DNA of 64,000 nucleotides from Blastocatellia bacterium (GTDB lineage Bacteria; Acidobacteriota; Blastocatellia; HR10; J050). A model generated the notes under the pieces. It saw nothing but the letters and a program-made list of their open reading frames with translations. It searched no databases and was not told where the DNA came from. Positions 8,791 to 16,105 of the stretch are shown piece by piece. Every line of letters begins with the position of its first letter. Positions within the stretch are counted from its first letter, which is position 1. A program made the translations under genes and the position numbers. Location: contig JALSQX010000022.1 in the NCBI GenBank assembly GCA_026985075.1, forward strand, positions 1-64,000, read 5' to 3'.

Positions 8791-9600
8791 GTGCCTCGAT
8801 TTATCACCAGAGACGGTCTCTCGATCCACTACCGGCGGTCGGGCGACGGTCCACCGCTCATTTTTCTCCATGGGCTCGGCGCCCATCTCTCTTGTTGGCG
8901 ACATCAGGAAGCATTTTTCTCCGCTCAGTACACCGTCCTATTGCTCGACTTGCGGGGATTCGGCGAGTCGGATAAGCCGCGGGATTCCAGGGCTTATGGG
9001 GTGAAATCCTTCGCCGAAGACGTACACCAATTGCTGGTTCGTTTGAAGATGCCCGGTGCTCATCTGGTCGGGACCTCGATGGGAGGATATGTCGCCGAGC
9101 AGTTCGCCCTCGAATATCCTGAGAAGGTGAAGAGTCTCGTCCTCTGCAATACGGCCTGCCGTCGCCAGGTACCTCCCGAGCTCTTGCGAGCGCGATTGGA
9201 GGCGCTGGAACGTTCGGATATGAGCCGTTATGCTCGCCTGGTGGCTTCACAAGCATTAGCTCCTGGAGCGTCCGATGCGCTCATTGCCGAGGTCACGGAG
9301 ATGATCGCCAGCAATGATCGCGCCGCCTATGAGACGGTCATCCGCTCGCTCACCTTCGACGTGTGCGAGCAGTTGGCATCCATTCGTGTTCCCGTTCTCC
9401 TCATAGGGTGCGACGAGGACATCGTCATGCCTCTTGACCGTCTCAGAGAAATACGTCGATGGTTGCCCCAGGCCCGGTTAGAGATCATCGAAAGATGTGG
9501 ACATCTCCCGTACATGGAGAGACCGGACGTTTTCAATCAGATCCTGGCCTCGTTCCTGGCCGAGATTTCACATGGAGGAGGGCGTGACAAGTCCGGCTGA
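8791..9600 (+). CDS. Alpha/beta hydrolase, possible meta-cleavage-product hydrolase
   Basis: A 269-residue alpha/beta-hydrolase starting at GTG 8791 behind aaggagagg. Oxyanion motif LHGLG (26-30), nucleophile elbow GTSMGG with Ser96, acid near Asp210 (CDEDIVMP) and His238 (CGHLPYMERPD) complete the triad. The size and motifs fit the BphD/2-hydroxymuconate-semialdehyde hydrolase and 3-oxoadipate enol-lactonase groups. Coming straight after a dioxygenase alpha-beta pair, hydrolysis of a ring-cleavage product is a reasonable inference, but esterase activity cannot be excluded. An upstream extension of the open frame overlaps the beta gene and is not needed. Confidence 0.85.
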   Translation: MPRFITRDGLSIHYRRSGDGPPLIFLHGLGAHLSCWRHQEAFFSAQYTVLLLDLRGFGESDKPRDSRAYGVKSFAEDVHQLLVRLKMPGAHLVGTSMGGYVAEQFALEYPEKVKSLVLCNTACRRQVPPELLRARLEALERSDMSRYARLVASQALAPGASDALIAEVTEMIASNDRAAYETVIRSLTFDVCEQLASIRVPVLLIGCDEDIVMPLDRLREIRRWLPQARLEIIERCGHLPYMERPDVFNQILASFLAEISHGGGRDKSG

Positions 9601-10084
9601 TCTTGACGATGGGACTCGGCGCGATTGACGCCCCATTCGAAGAGATCGAACGGCCAACGGGAGCGTCGCTCGATGAGCGGCGGCATTCACGATCGGTGGA
9701 ATGACACTCTCGGCTCAGTCACAGTTCAACAGTGGAGACGGTCGATGAGATCGCCTGGCTGAGGCACCCAGTTCTCATCCCGCACGTGAGTGAGAGCCCT
9801 TCCGGCACATAAGAAGGATCGGTATTGACGCCGCCCGTCAAAATCCTCTCTCTATTCTTCCATCTCATTGCTCATTCGGTTTGGAGAGGGCCGCTCGTCG
9901 TGGGGCGGTGAGCCGCGTTAATCTGCCTGATCGGTCAGGAAGTGTTTCCTTCCCGGCGCTGGGAGCGAACTCCCTGCAGTTGCCGGCTGGATGTCGAGTA
10001 CAAATGGGTGAGTCGAGGGCGGGATCGTTATTCTCGGATGCCAGCAAAAGCAACGCACCAATCGAGCGTTCGATGGGATCGCCT
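9601..10084. other. Intergenic region before the MFS gene
   Basis: About 480 bases without a convincing gene. The open frame of the MFS gene extends leftward to about 9881, but that part lacks membrane character and has no clear ribosome site. No strong promoter, terminator or repeat was recognised. Confidence 0.4.
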
Positions 10085-11464
10085 ATGATGCCCGTCCAAG
10101 AAAAGAGGAGGGAGACTCTTTCATCGAGCCAGCGGCGTTGGTTGACGGCTGGAGTGGTGTTGGGATTGCTCATGGTGGCCTGGGAGATGACCGCGGTGGC
10201 CACAGCGATGCCGCGGGTCGTACAGGCTTTAGAAGGCCAGCATCTGTATAGTTTGCCGTTCGCCCTCTATCTGTTGCTGGCCACGGTGAGTGGTCCCCTC
10301 TGGGGATATATGTCCGATCATTATGGTCGATCCCGCAGTTTCTTGACGGCCGTCGGTGTGTTTCTGGCGGCGGCACTGGGGGGTGCTCGTGCGCCATCGA
10401 TGATCTGGTTTCTTGGGGCGCGCGCCCTTCAAGGGTTGAGTGGAGGTGGGATACAGATCCTGACGATGACGATTCTGGCCGAACTCTATCCGCTGGTCGA
10501 ACGGTGGCGGGCCCAGATGGTCGTTGCGTCCTCCTGGGCGATGATGTCTCTGGTCGGTCCCATCGTCGGCGGATTCATCGTCGATCGGGTATCGTGGCCC
10601 TGGGTATTTTATGCCCATGTGCCCTTGGGGTTGATGGCCGCCGCGATCGTGGTGCGGTGGCGTCATGATCGCCGACCGGCGCGGGATCAGAGTCTGGATT
10701 GGGTGGGGGCCAGTGTGTTCGTCCTGTCGGCTGGAGCCCTCATCTATGGCTTGCAGGTTCGGCAGTGGGCGTGGATGCTCGTTGGAACGGTGGGATTAAC
10801 GGTCTTCATCTGGGTGGAGCGGGGACAAGCCACTCCCCTGGTCCCGTTTTCGGCGTTGGCTCGGCCATTGGCGTCGCGGACGACGGTGAGCAACTTCTTC
10901 ATTGGTATCTGTTTCTTCACCTTGACGGCTTATTTGCCCTTACTGGTGCAAGCCGGTCGTGGTGAGACGGCCACCCGGGCGGGCATGTTGTTGGCGCCGA
11001 CCATCATCGGATGGGCGGGGGCGAGCATTATCTCCACGCGGCTGTTACCCCAATTGGGCCCGCGGCGCCTGGCGCTCTGGGGAGCGGGAGCCATGGTTGG
11101 AGGGTTTCTCCTCTGGACGCTCACCCTGGAGGCGACGCTGACGGTCATGGCCATCGCTGGATTGATCAGCGGCGCGGGAATGGGATCGGTCACGCTCCCG
11201 TTGATCGTGAGTGCTCAGGAAGAGACATCCCGTGAGACGCTGGGCAGCGTGACGGCCGCCATGCTCTTCGGTCGAAACGTCGGAGGAGCCTTCGGATCAG
11301 CACTGATGGGAGCGTTGTTGGGGAGTTCACTCCAGCATGGCGGACAAGGGCTCATCGATGCTTTTTGGCGCGTTCCTGGCCTGGCAGCCGTTGTCTCCGG
11401 GATCCTCGTGGCCGTAGTTCGCGGCGTCCCCGCGCTGGCTCCCCGGCGCGCCGATCATTCATGA
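10085..11464 (+). CDS. MFS drug/solute transporter, DHA2 (14-helix) family
   Basis: An integral membrane protein of about 459 residues from ATG 10085; ATG 10073 is equally possible. It has multiple hydrophobic helices, the motif after helix 2 (GPLWGYMSDHYGRSRS) typical of MFS proton antiporters, and the long 14-helix layout of EmrB/QacA relatives. It probably exports or imports small organic molecules with protons. It stands alone between the first oxygenase block and the leftward alpha gene. Uptake of an aromatic substrate or efflux of toxic intermediates would suit the setting but is inference. Confidence 0.88.
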   Translation: MMPVQEKRRETLSSSQRRWLTAGVVLGLLMVAWEMTAVATAMPRVVQALEGQHLYSLPFALYLLLATVSGPLWGYMSDHYGRSRSFLTAVGVFLAAALGGARAPSMIWFLGARALQGLSGGGIQILTMTILAELYPLVERWRAQMVVASSWAMMSLVGPIVGGFIVDRVSWPWVFYAHVPLGLMAAAIVVRWRHDRRPARDQSLDWVGASVFVLSAGALIYGLQVRQWAWMLVGTVGLTVFIWVERGQATPLVPFSALARPLASRTTVSNFFIGICFFTLTAYLPLLVQAGRGETATRAGMLLAPTIIGWAGASIISTRLLPQLGPRRLALWGAGAMVGGFLLWTLTLEATLTVMAIAGLISGAGMGSVTLPLIVSAQEETSRETLGSVTAAMLFGRNVGGAFGSALMGALLGSSLQHGGQGLIDAFWRVPGLAAVVSGILVAVVRGVPALAPRRADHS

Positions 11465-11734
11465 GCCTCGGAGACGCCGCTCGCCGGGTGAACGGGACCC
11501 CTGGGGGGGCGGAGGTTCATCATCGTGGTACGGTGCTCGAGTAGGGCGGCGTCCAGGGATCGGGTCGGGCCTGGCGGAGATGCATCACCAGGGGATGGTG
11601 CGCTTCCTCCTCGAATGACCTCTTGTATCGTATTCCACTCCCCCGGGCTGTGGAGCGGCCCTGACGACGAGCTTCGCATTCTGGGAGGCCGGCAACCCGG
11701 CCGCTCGCGCCGGAGCGGGAAGATCAGCGCGCTG

Positions 11735-13069
11735 CTAAATCTCGTTCATCATGTACTGGAGCCACTGCCGAATGAAGGCTCTCTGGTTGGCCTCGGCGTA
11801 ATCCAACGGATACGCCTCCCCAGGCCCCGGCCAGGTGGGGTCCAGGGATAAATGATCCATGCCCATCTGGTAGTTCAATTCGTGTACTCGAGCCATGAGT
11901 CCTTTGGCCATTCGTGTGATGCTGCGCCAATTCTCAGTATCATCCTGTTCGAAGACGCCGGAGGTGCCGAACGTGTGCACATAGGTCTGATAGGACCGCT
12001 CCTTGAACCACTCCGGCGCATCCCGCTCCACCAAAAACCACGACCACACCTCCGTCCGATCCGGCCCCACCGGCCGCCATACCCGAAACGTCAACATCGG
12101 CGTCGGCGCCGACCGATGATCCTTGGCAATCATCACGTTCAACACCGAAAAATTGGGAAACACCGTCCCGTGGAGGAAGTTGATCCGCCGAGCCACCGCC
12201 ACCTGCTCGGGCGTGGGATAGCTCCGCTGCAACGACTGCACCATCTCCTCGGGATACCCCCAAAACGGCGGCAGCTCCATCCCCGGTGGCGCACTGATCA
12301 TCCCCAACCCGTGCCCGTTGCCCGCATGCACGTGCACCCCGTACATGGCAAACTTGGGATCGCCGGGAGCGAGCTTCAAGTCCACGGCCGAATGGTGTGT
12401 CATCAGCGTGTGATAGGCATCGCCAATGAAATTGTCCGCTCCCAGTTTCCAGTTGGCGTCCACAATCCACCGGTGCGGAGCGCCGACGACTTCCAGGCCC
12501 GCCTCGCTCCGTTTCGTCACCAGATCGAGGTACCACGTCATATCTCCCAGATACTCGGTGAGCGGGGGGGCATTCTCGTCAAGGGAGGCGAAGATCATCC
12601 CATTGTACACATCCCATCGGGGAACGGGTCGTAGCCCCCACTTCGCCTTATCCAGCTTGTCGCCATAAGCTTCTTTGGCTGCAGGCACGCCGACCAGTGC
12701 GCCCGTCGTTTTGAAGGTCCACCCGTGATAGGGACACCGGAAGTGCGTGGCATTTCCCATCTCTGCCCGGCAAACCTGCATTCCCCGATGACCGCAACAG
12801 TTGAACAGAATCTGTATCTTTCTCTGAGCATCGCGAACGACGATGAAACTATCATCGGCAATATACCGCACCACGTAGTCGCCAATATCGGGGATTTCTG
12901 ACTCATGTGCCAGGTAGATGTAGGCGCGGGCGAAAATGCGTTCTTTTTCCAGCTCGAAGATCTCAGGATCATTGTAGATCTTCGCCGGAACCCGCCCGTC
13001 TCGGATACTCGATTGGGCTCGTTCGAGAAGCCTCTGACTCGACCCCATCTGTTGAATCTCTGTGACCAT
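11735..13069 (-). CDS. Rieske ring-hydroxylating dioxygenase alpha subunit (orphan, paralogue of 23,047)
   Basis: A 444-residue alpha subunit. Rieske ligands are Cys92, His94, Cys112 and His115; iron ligands are His220 and His225 (GDAYHTLMTH) and the Asp of FEQDD. The start is ATG 13069, eight bases after ggaggt; the upstream ATG at 13090 would bury that site. No beta gene lies beside it, unlike the paralogue at 23,047, so it may borrow a beta subunit or work alone. The catalytic-domain stretch 11940-12169 is identical in DNA to part of the paralogue, while the N-terminal halves have drifted apart. A TATGAT element upstream in the leftward direction (near 13,095) may be a -10 box. Confidence 0.92.
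   Translation of the reverse strand: MVTEIQQMGSSQRLLERAQSSIRDGRVPAKIYNDPEIFELEKERIFARAYIYLAHESEIPDIGDYVVRYIADDSFIVVRDAQRKIQILFNCCGHRGMQVCRAEMGNATHFRCPYHGWTFKTTGALVGVPAAKEAYGDKLDKAKWGLRPVPRWDVYNGMIFASLDENAPPLTEYLGDMTWYLDLVTKRSEAGLEVVGAPHRWIVDANWKLGADNFIGDAYHTLMTHHSAVDLKLAPGDPKFAMYGVHVHAGNGHGLGMISAPPGMELPPFWGYPEEMVQSLQRSYPTPEQVAVARRINFLHGTVFPNFSVLNVMIAKDHRSAPTPMLTFRVWRPVGPDRTEVWSWFLVERDAPEWFKERSYQTYVHTFGTSGVFEQDDTENWRSITRMAKGLMARVHELNYQMGMDHLSLDPTWPGPGEAYPLDYAEANQRAFIRQWLQYMMNEI
11940..12169 (-). repeat. 230-bp perfect inverted repeat, copy 1 (inside alpha-subunit gene)
   Basis: Read on the minus strand, these 230 bases match 23950-24179 on the plus strand base for base; I compared the two in full. 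Similarity remains high, with scattered differences, out to about 12,360 and then falls to ordinary paralogue level. The boundary on one side is a third-codon-position difference (12170) and on the other the codon after QDD. Confidence 0.95.
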
Positions 13070-13403
13070 TCGTCGACCTCCTTCTCTCATGAATCATAGT
13101 GTCTGCTCGTCCAGGAGACTGAAAGGCTCCGTCGGGAACGGCTCCAGGCAGGGCCAGCACCACTGGTTGGCTTGAGGCGAGAGCCCGGCCCACTTCGAGC
13201 CGTCGGTTTTCGATGGCTAGGTGCATTCCCGACGCCCAATGTGCGCCAAATTGCCCACCCTCTGAACCCCCGTCTTTGCCCCTCAGGGGAGGCTGCAACT
13301 CACGTGCCGAACCCGATCGAACGATGGAGGAGAACTAACTCCTTGAATGGGAGTCGGTTAATAATGGGGATCAGGAGTGGCGGCCAACAGGCTGAATCTT
13401 TGT

Positions 13404-13445
13404 CGGGTGATATGCCCCAAGGGGCGGGTGATAAGACCCAAAGGG
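13404..13445 (+). repeat. 21-bp imperfect tandem direct repeat
   Basis: Two adjacent 21-base units, both opening cgggtgata, agree at 18 of 21 positions. Each unit contains a small inverted repeat (GGG-tgatatg-CCC and GGGT-gataag-ACCC). It lies about 270 bases upstream of the E1-beta promoter. It could be a paired protein-binding site; no function is shown. Confidence 0.55.
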
Positions 13446-13709
13446 AGGGAAGAGAGGCACTGCGGGATATCGATATGCCAGAGTGTCCAGTTGGCCTCTT
13501 CATCCGAAAGCGGTCATGCCGATGGGGGGATCGACCGGGTCGCGTCGGCGATCTCCTCTTTCACCGTCAGCGAGGGGCGAATCGGGTCCACCGGAATCAA
13601 TCCCTCTGGGCTCTCTGGGCTCTATACTGAGGTGAGAGAAACCGGTGAGTTTTCCGGAGGCGCGTCCGGCAGAGACATGGTGTTGGTTGATGCTGATGGT
13701 CGGCTACGG

Positions 13710-13738
13710 TTGACAGTCGTCCCGCGTTTGGCAATTAT
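13710..13738 (+). promoter_or_regulatory. Sigma-70-type promoter for the E1 genes
   Basis: TTGACA (13710-13715), 17-base spacer, AATTAT (13733-13738), followed 34 bases later by the start codon with gaggag as ribosome site. Confidence 0.6.
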
Positions 13739-13771
13739 TCACACGGAAGGGATGTTGAGGAGAATGGGCAC

Positions 13772-14746
13772 ATGGCGTATTTGACATATTTGCAGGCCAT
13801 TCGACAAGGGATTATGGAGGAGATGGCTCGCGATGAGCGCGTCTTCATTCTGGGAGAGGATATCGGCGTTTTTGGTGGCGCCTTCAAGGTCACCGAGGGG
13901 TTACTCGATCAGTTTGGCGAGCAGCGAGTGATCGATACGCCACTTTCCGAGATTGCCATTGTGGGAGCGGCCATCGGCGCGGCTTATCTCGGCATGCGCC
14001 CGATTGCCGAGATGCAGTTCATTGATTTCATCTCTTGTGCCTTCAGTATCATCACCAATTACGCGGCCAAGTCGCGATACCGATGGGGCGCTGGCGTTCC
14101 CATCGTTGTCCGCGGCCCGTGCGGAGGGAACGTTCATGGTGGTCCGTTTCACTCGCAAAACGTGGAAGCGTATTTTTTTCATACGCCGGGATTGAAAATC
14201 GTCGAGCCAGCCACAGCCTATGATGCCAAGGGACTGATCAAAGCAGCCATTCGAGACGAGGACCCCGTGCTCTACTTCGAGCACAAGTACCTCTACCGCC
14301 GCATCAAAGAGGAGGTGCCCGATGAGGACTATATCGTCCCCATTGGACGAGCGCGCATCGCCCGTCAAGGGCGCGATTTGACCATCGTCACCTATGGCTG
14401 GATGGTGCATCAATCATTGGCGGCAGCCGCCCAACTGGAGAATGAAGGAGTGGATGTGGAAGTCGTTGATCTCCGAACTTTGCTACCACTCGATGATGAG
14501 ACCATCATGGAATCGGTCCGCAAGACGAACAAAGTGTTGATCGTGCACGAGGACACGCGCACCGGCGGCATCGCCGGCGAAATCGCCATGCGGATTAACG
14601 AGCAAGCCTTCGATTATCTGGATGGGCCTATTCGCCGGGTGACCGCCCCAGATACGCCGGTTCCGTTTTCTCCACCACTGGAGGAGGCATTCCTTCCACA
14701 GGTTGATGATATCGTGAGAGCAGCTCGAGAGGTGCTCGCTTACTGA
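13772..14746 (+). CDS. 2-oxoacid dehydrogenase E1 component, beta subunit
   Basis: A 324-residue transketolase-type protein of the pyruvate/branched-chain 2-oxoacid/acetoin dehydrogenase E1-beta family. The N-terminus has VFILGEDIGVFGGAFKVTEG and TPLSEIAIVGAAIGAAYLG, typical of the TPP-pyrimidine-binding half; the C-terminal transketolase domain has VDVEVVDLRTLLPLD. It forms an alpha2beta2 TPP enzyme with the gene at 14,837. The beta gene comes first, the reverse of the usual order. No E2 or E3 gene is present in the window, so the pair must use subunits encoded elsewhere or an unusual acceptor. The 2-oxoacid is unknown. Confidence 0.9.
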   Translation: MAYLTYLQAIRQGIMEEMARDERVFILGEDIGVFGGAFKVTEGLLDQFGEQRVIDTPLSEIAIVGAAIGAAYLGMRPIAEMQFIDFISCAFSIITNYAAKSRYRWGAGVPIVVRGPCGGNVHGGPFHSQNVEAYFFHTPGLKIVEPATAYDAKGLIKAAIRDEDPVLYFEHKYLYRRIKEEVPDEDYIVPIGRARIARQGRDLTIVTYGWMVHQSLAAAAQLENEGVDVEVVDLRTLLPLDDETIMESVRKTNKVLIVHEDTRTGGIAGEIAMRINEQAFDYLDGPIRRVTAPDTPVPFSPPLEEAFLPQVDDIVRAAREVLAY

Positions 14747-14836
14747 GGGCAAGGAATCGGCGGTTGGCCTCTCCCGTGGAGTGGGTGATGGGACATCCTC
14801 TTCTCCCGGAGAGAACAGACGGATGAGGGATACGCG

Positions 14837-15841
14837 ATGACCACCAAACCACTCATCGACAAGCCTCGATTGGCAGAATTAAACGAGACGACCTTGCTCG
14901 ATTTGCTCTATTACATGAAGTTGATGAGAGCCGTCGAGCAACGCATAGAGCGCGTCCTCTACCGGCAAGGCAAGATACCTGGCGCCGTCTATTCGGCGCG
15001 CGGCGAAGAAGCCATCCCGGTAGGATCGGCGGCTCACTTGCGTCCCGATGATGTCGTCGTTTCATTACATCGGACCATGGGAATGTTTTTCATTCGGGGC
15101 GTTCCTCTGCGACGGATCATCGCTCAGTACATGGGACGAAAGGGTGGGGTGACCGATGGCCGGGACGGAAACATGCATATGGGAGATCTCGCTTATCATA
15201 TCATCGCTCCGATCAGTCACCTGGCAGAGACGGTGCCCGTGGCGGCAGGGGCGGCGCTGGCTATCAAGATGCGCGGGGAAGATCGCGTCGTGTACTGTTA
15301 TTTCGGCGATGGGGCGACTTCGACGGGGTCCTGGCACGAAGGGGTGAATTTCGCCGCCGTGCAACGATTGCCCTTGGTGCTCATCTGCGACAACAATCAA
15401 TGGGCCTATTCGACGCCTCTGGAGAAACAGATGGCCGTCGAACATATCGTGGATCGTGCCGCCGGATATGGCATCGCCACGGAGATCGTCGATGGAAACG
15501 ATGTTTTGGCCGTGCACGAGGCCACGGGTCGCGCCGTGGCTCGCGCGCGAGCCGGCGAGGGACCGACGTTGCTCGAATGCAAAACGTTTCGCATGACCGG
15601 GCACGCCGCTCACGATGATGCCCGTTACGTGCCCGCCCATCTCTTCGAGGAGTGGCGGGCCAAGGATCCCATCGATCGATATCAGCGGTATCTGCGGGAA
15701 CAGGGACTCCTGGATGAGGAAAAACTGAATGCCATGGAAGCGCGGATCGAGGCGGAAATCGATGAAGCGATCGCCTGGGCCGAGCGGCAACCCTATCCTT
15801 CTCCTGATGAGCTGGAACGGGGCGTCTATTACGAATCGTGA
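14837..15841 (+). CDS. 2-oxoacid dehydrogenase E1 component, alpha subunit
   Basis: A 334-residue E1-alpha subunit with the TPP/Mg signature running from GDGATSTGSWHEG to LICDNNQWA, about 30 residues apart as in the family. The C-terminal part includes the phosphorylation-loop-like RMTGHAAHDDARYVP region. It lies 90 bases after the beta gene and must pair with it. Pyruvate, acetoin or a branched-chain oxoacid are all possible substrates. In this region pyruvate from aldolase-type ring-fission products would be a natural source, but that is inference. Confidence 0.9.
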   Translation: MTTKPLIDKPRLAELNETTLLDLLYYMKLMRAVEQRIERVLYRQGKIPGAVYSARGEEAIPVGSAAHLRPDDVVVSLHRTMGMFFIRGVPLRRIIAQYMGRKGGVTDGRDGNMHMGDLAYHIIAPISHLAETVPVAAGAALAIKMRGEDRVVYCYFGDGATSTGSWHEGVNFAAVQRLPLVLICDNNQWAYSTPLEKQMAVEHIVDRAAGYGIATEIVDGNDVLAVHEATGRAVARARAGEGPTLLECKTFRMTGHAAHDDARYVPAHLFEEWRAKDPIDRYQRYLREQGLLDEEKLNAMEARIEAEIDEAIAWAERQPYPSPDELERGVYYES

Positions 15842-15844
15842 TGG

Positions 15845-15874
15845 TTGACAGGTGCCAATGGGGCGTGCTAGTCT
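15845..15874 (+). promoter_or_regulatory. Promoter for the sulfite reductase leader
   Basis: TTGACA at 15845-15850, an 18-base spacer and TAGTCT at 15869-15874, just after the stop codon of the E1-alpha gene. It would start a leader RNA of about 220 bases ahead of the reductase. Confidence 0.5.
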
Positions 15875-15884
15875 TCATGCTCAA

Positions 15885-16043
15885 TATGCGAGCCGTGATG
15901 GGCCACATCCGACGACAAACGATGACGGGAGGATCACCGGTGGCCGCGTGTATGTGTTGTCGGAGAACACATCCGCCACCGGTAGTGGGCCTCACGATCG
16001 CCGTGATCGCATAATTCAGCCGCACAGAGAATCAAGTGATGCG
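15885..16043 (+). promoter_or_regulatory. Structured 5' leader, candidate riboswitch or attenuator of unknown class
   Basis: The leader can form a closing helix TATGCGA (15885-15891) with TCGCATA (16007-16013). Inside is a hairpin with a 9-bp stem ACCGGTGGC/GCCACCGGT (15936-15944 with 15975-15983) topped by a second stem TGTGTT/AACACA. The 3' strand of the closing helix can instead pair with ATGCGA at 16039-16044, whose last base begins the terminator. This arrangement is typical of transcription-attenuating riboswitches. I could not match SAM, cobalamin, TPP or other consensus cores I know. The ligand is unknown. Confidence 0.5.
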
Positions 16044-16077
16044 AGCCCGCTATCGGACATCCGATGGCGGGCTTTTT
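16044..16077 (+). terminator. Intrinsic terminator in the sulfite reductase leader
   Basis: AGCCCGCTATCGGA pairs with TCCGATGGCGGGCT, including one G-U pair, followed by TTTTT. It lies 29 bases before the reductase start codon, so it would stop most transcripts from the upstream promoter unless an alternative fold forms. Confidence 0.85.
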
Positions 16078-16105
16078 CGCTATCGCCATATGGGGAGGAA
16101 GACGT

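Larger units (their letters stand above)
13070..13771. other. Long divergent intergenic region with tandem repeat and promoter
   Basis: Seven hundred bases between the leftward alpha gene and the rightward E1 genes. Open frames here have no recognisable protein features. It holds a 21-bp tandem repeat (13404-13445), a short (ctctggg)2 repeat near 13,610 and a good promoter at 13710-13738. No regulator gene was found. Confidence 0.5.

Noticed and set aside
13172-13630. Open frame in the E1 upstream region
   Set aside because: No recognisable protein pattern, weak start and it spans the tandem repeat; treated as non-coding.
15885-16013. Known riboswitch (SAM, cobalamin, TPP, Moco) before the sulfite reductase
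   Set aside because: I could not find the conserved cores of those I remember, such as the B12 box or the SAM-I core. Reported only as an unassigned structured leader.
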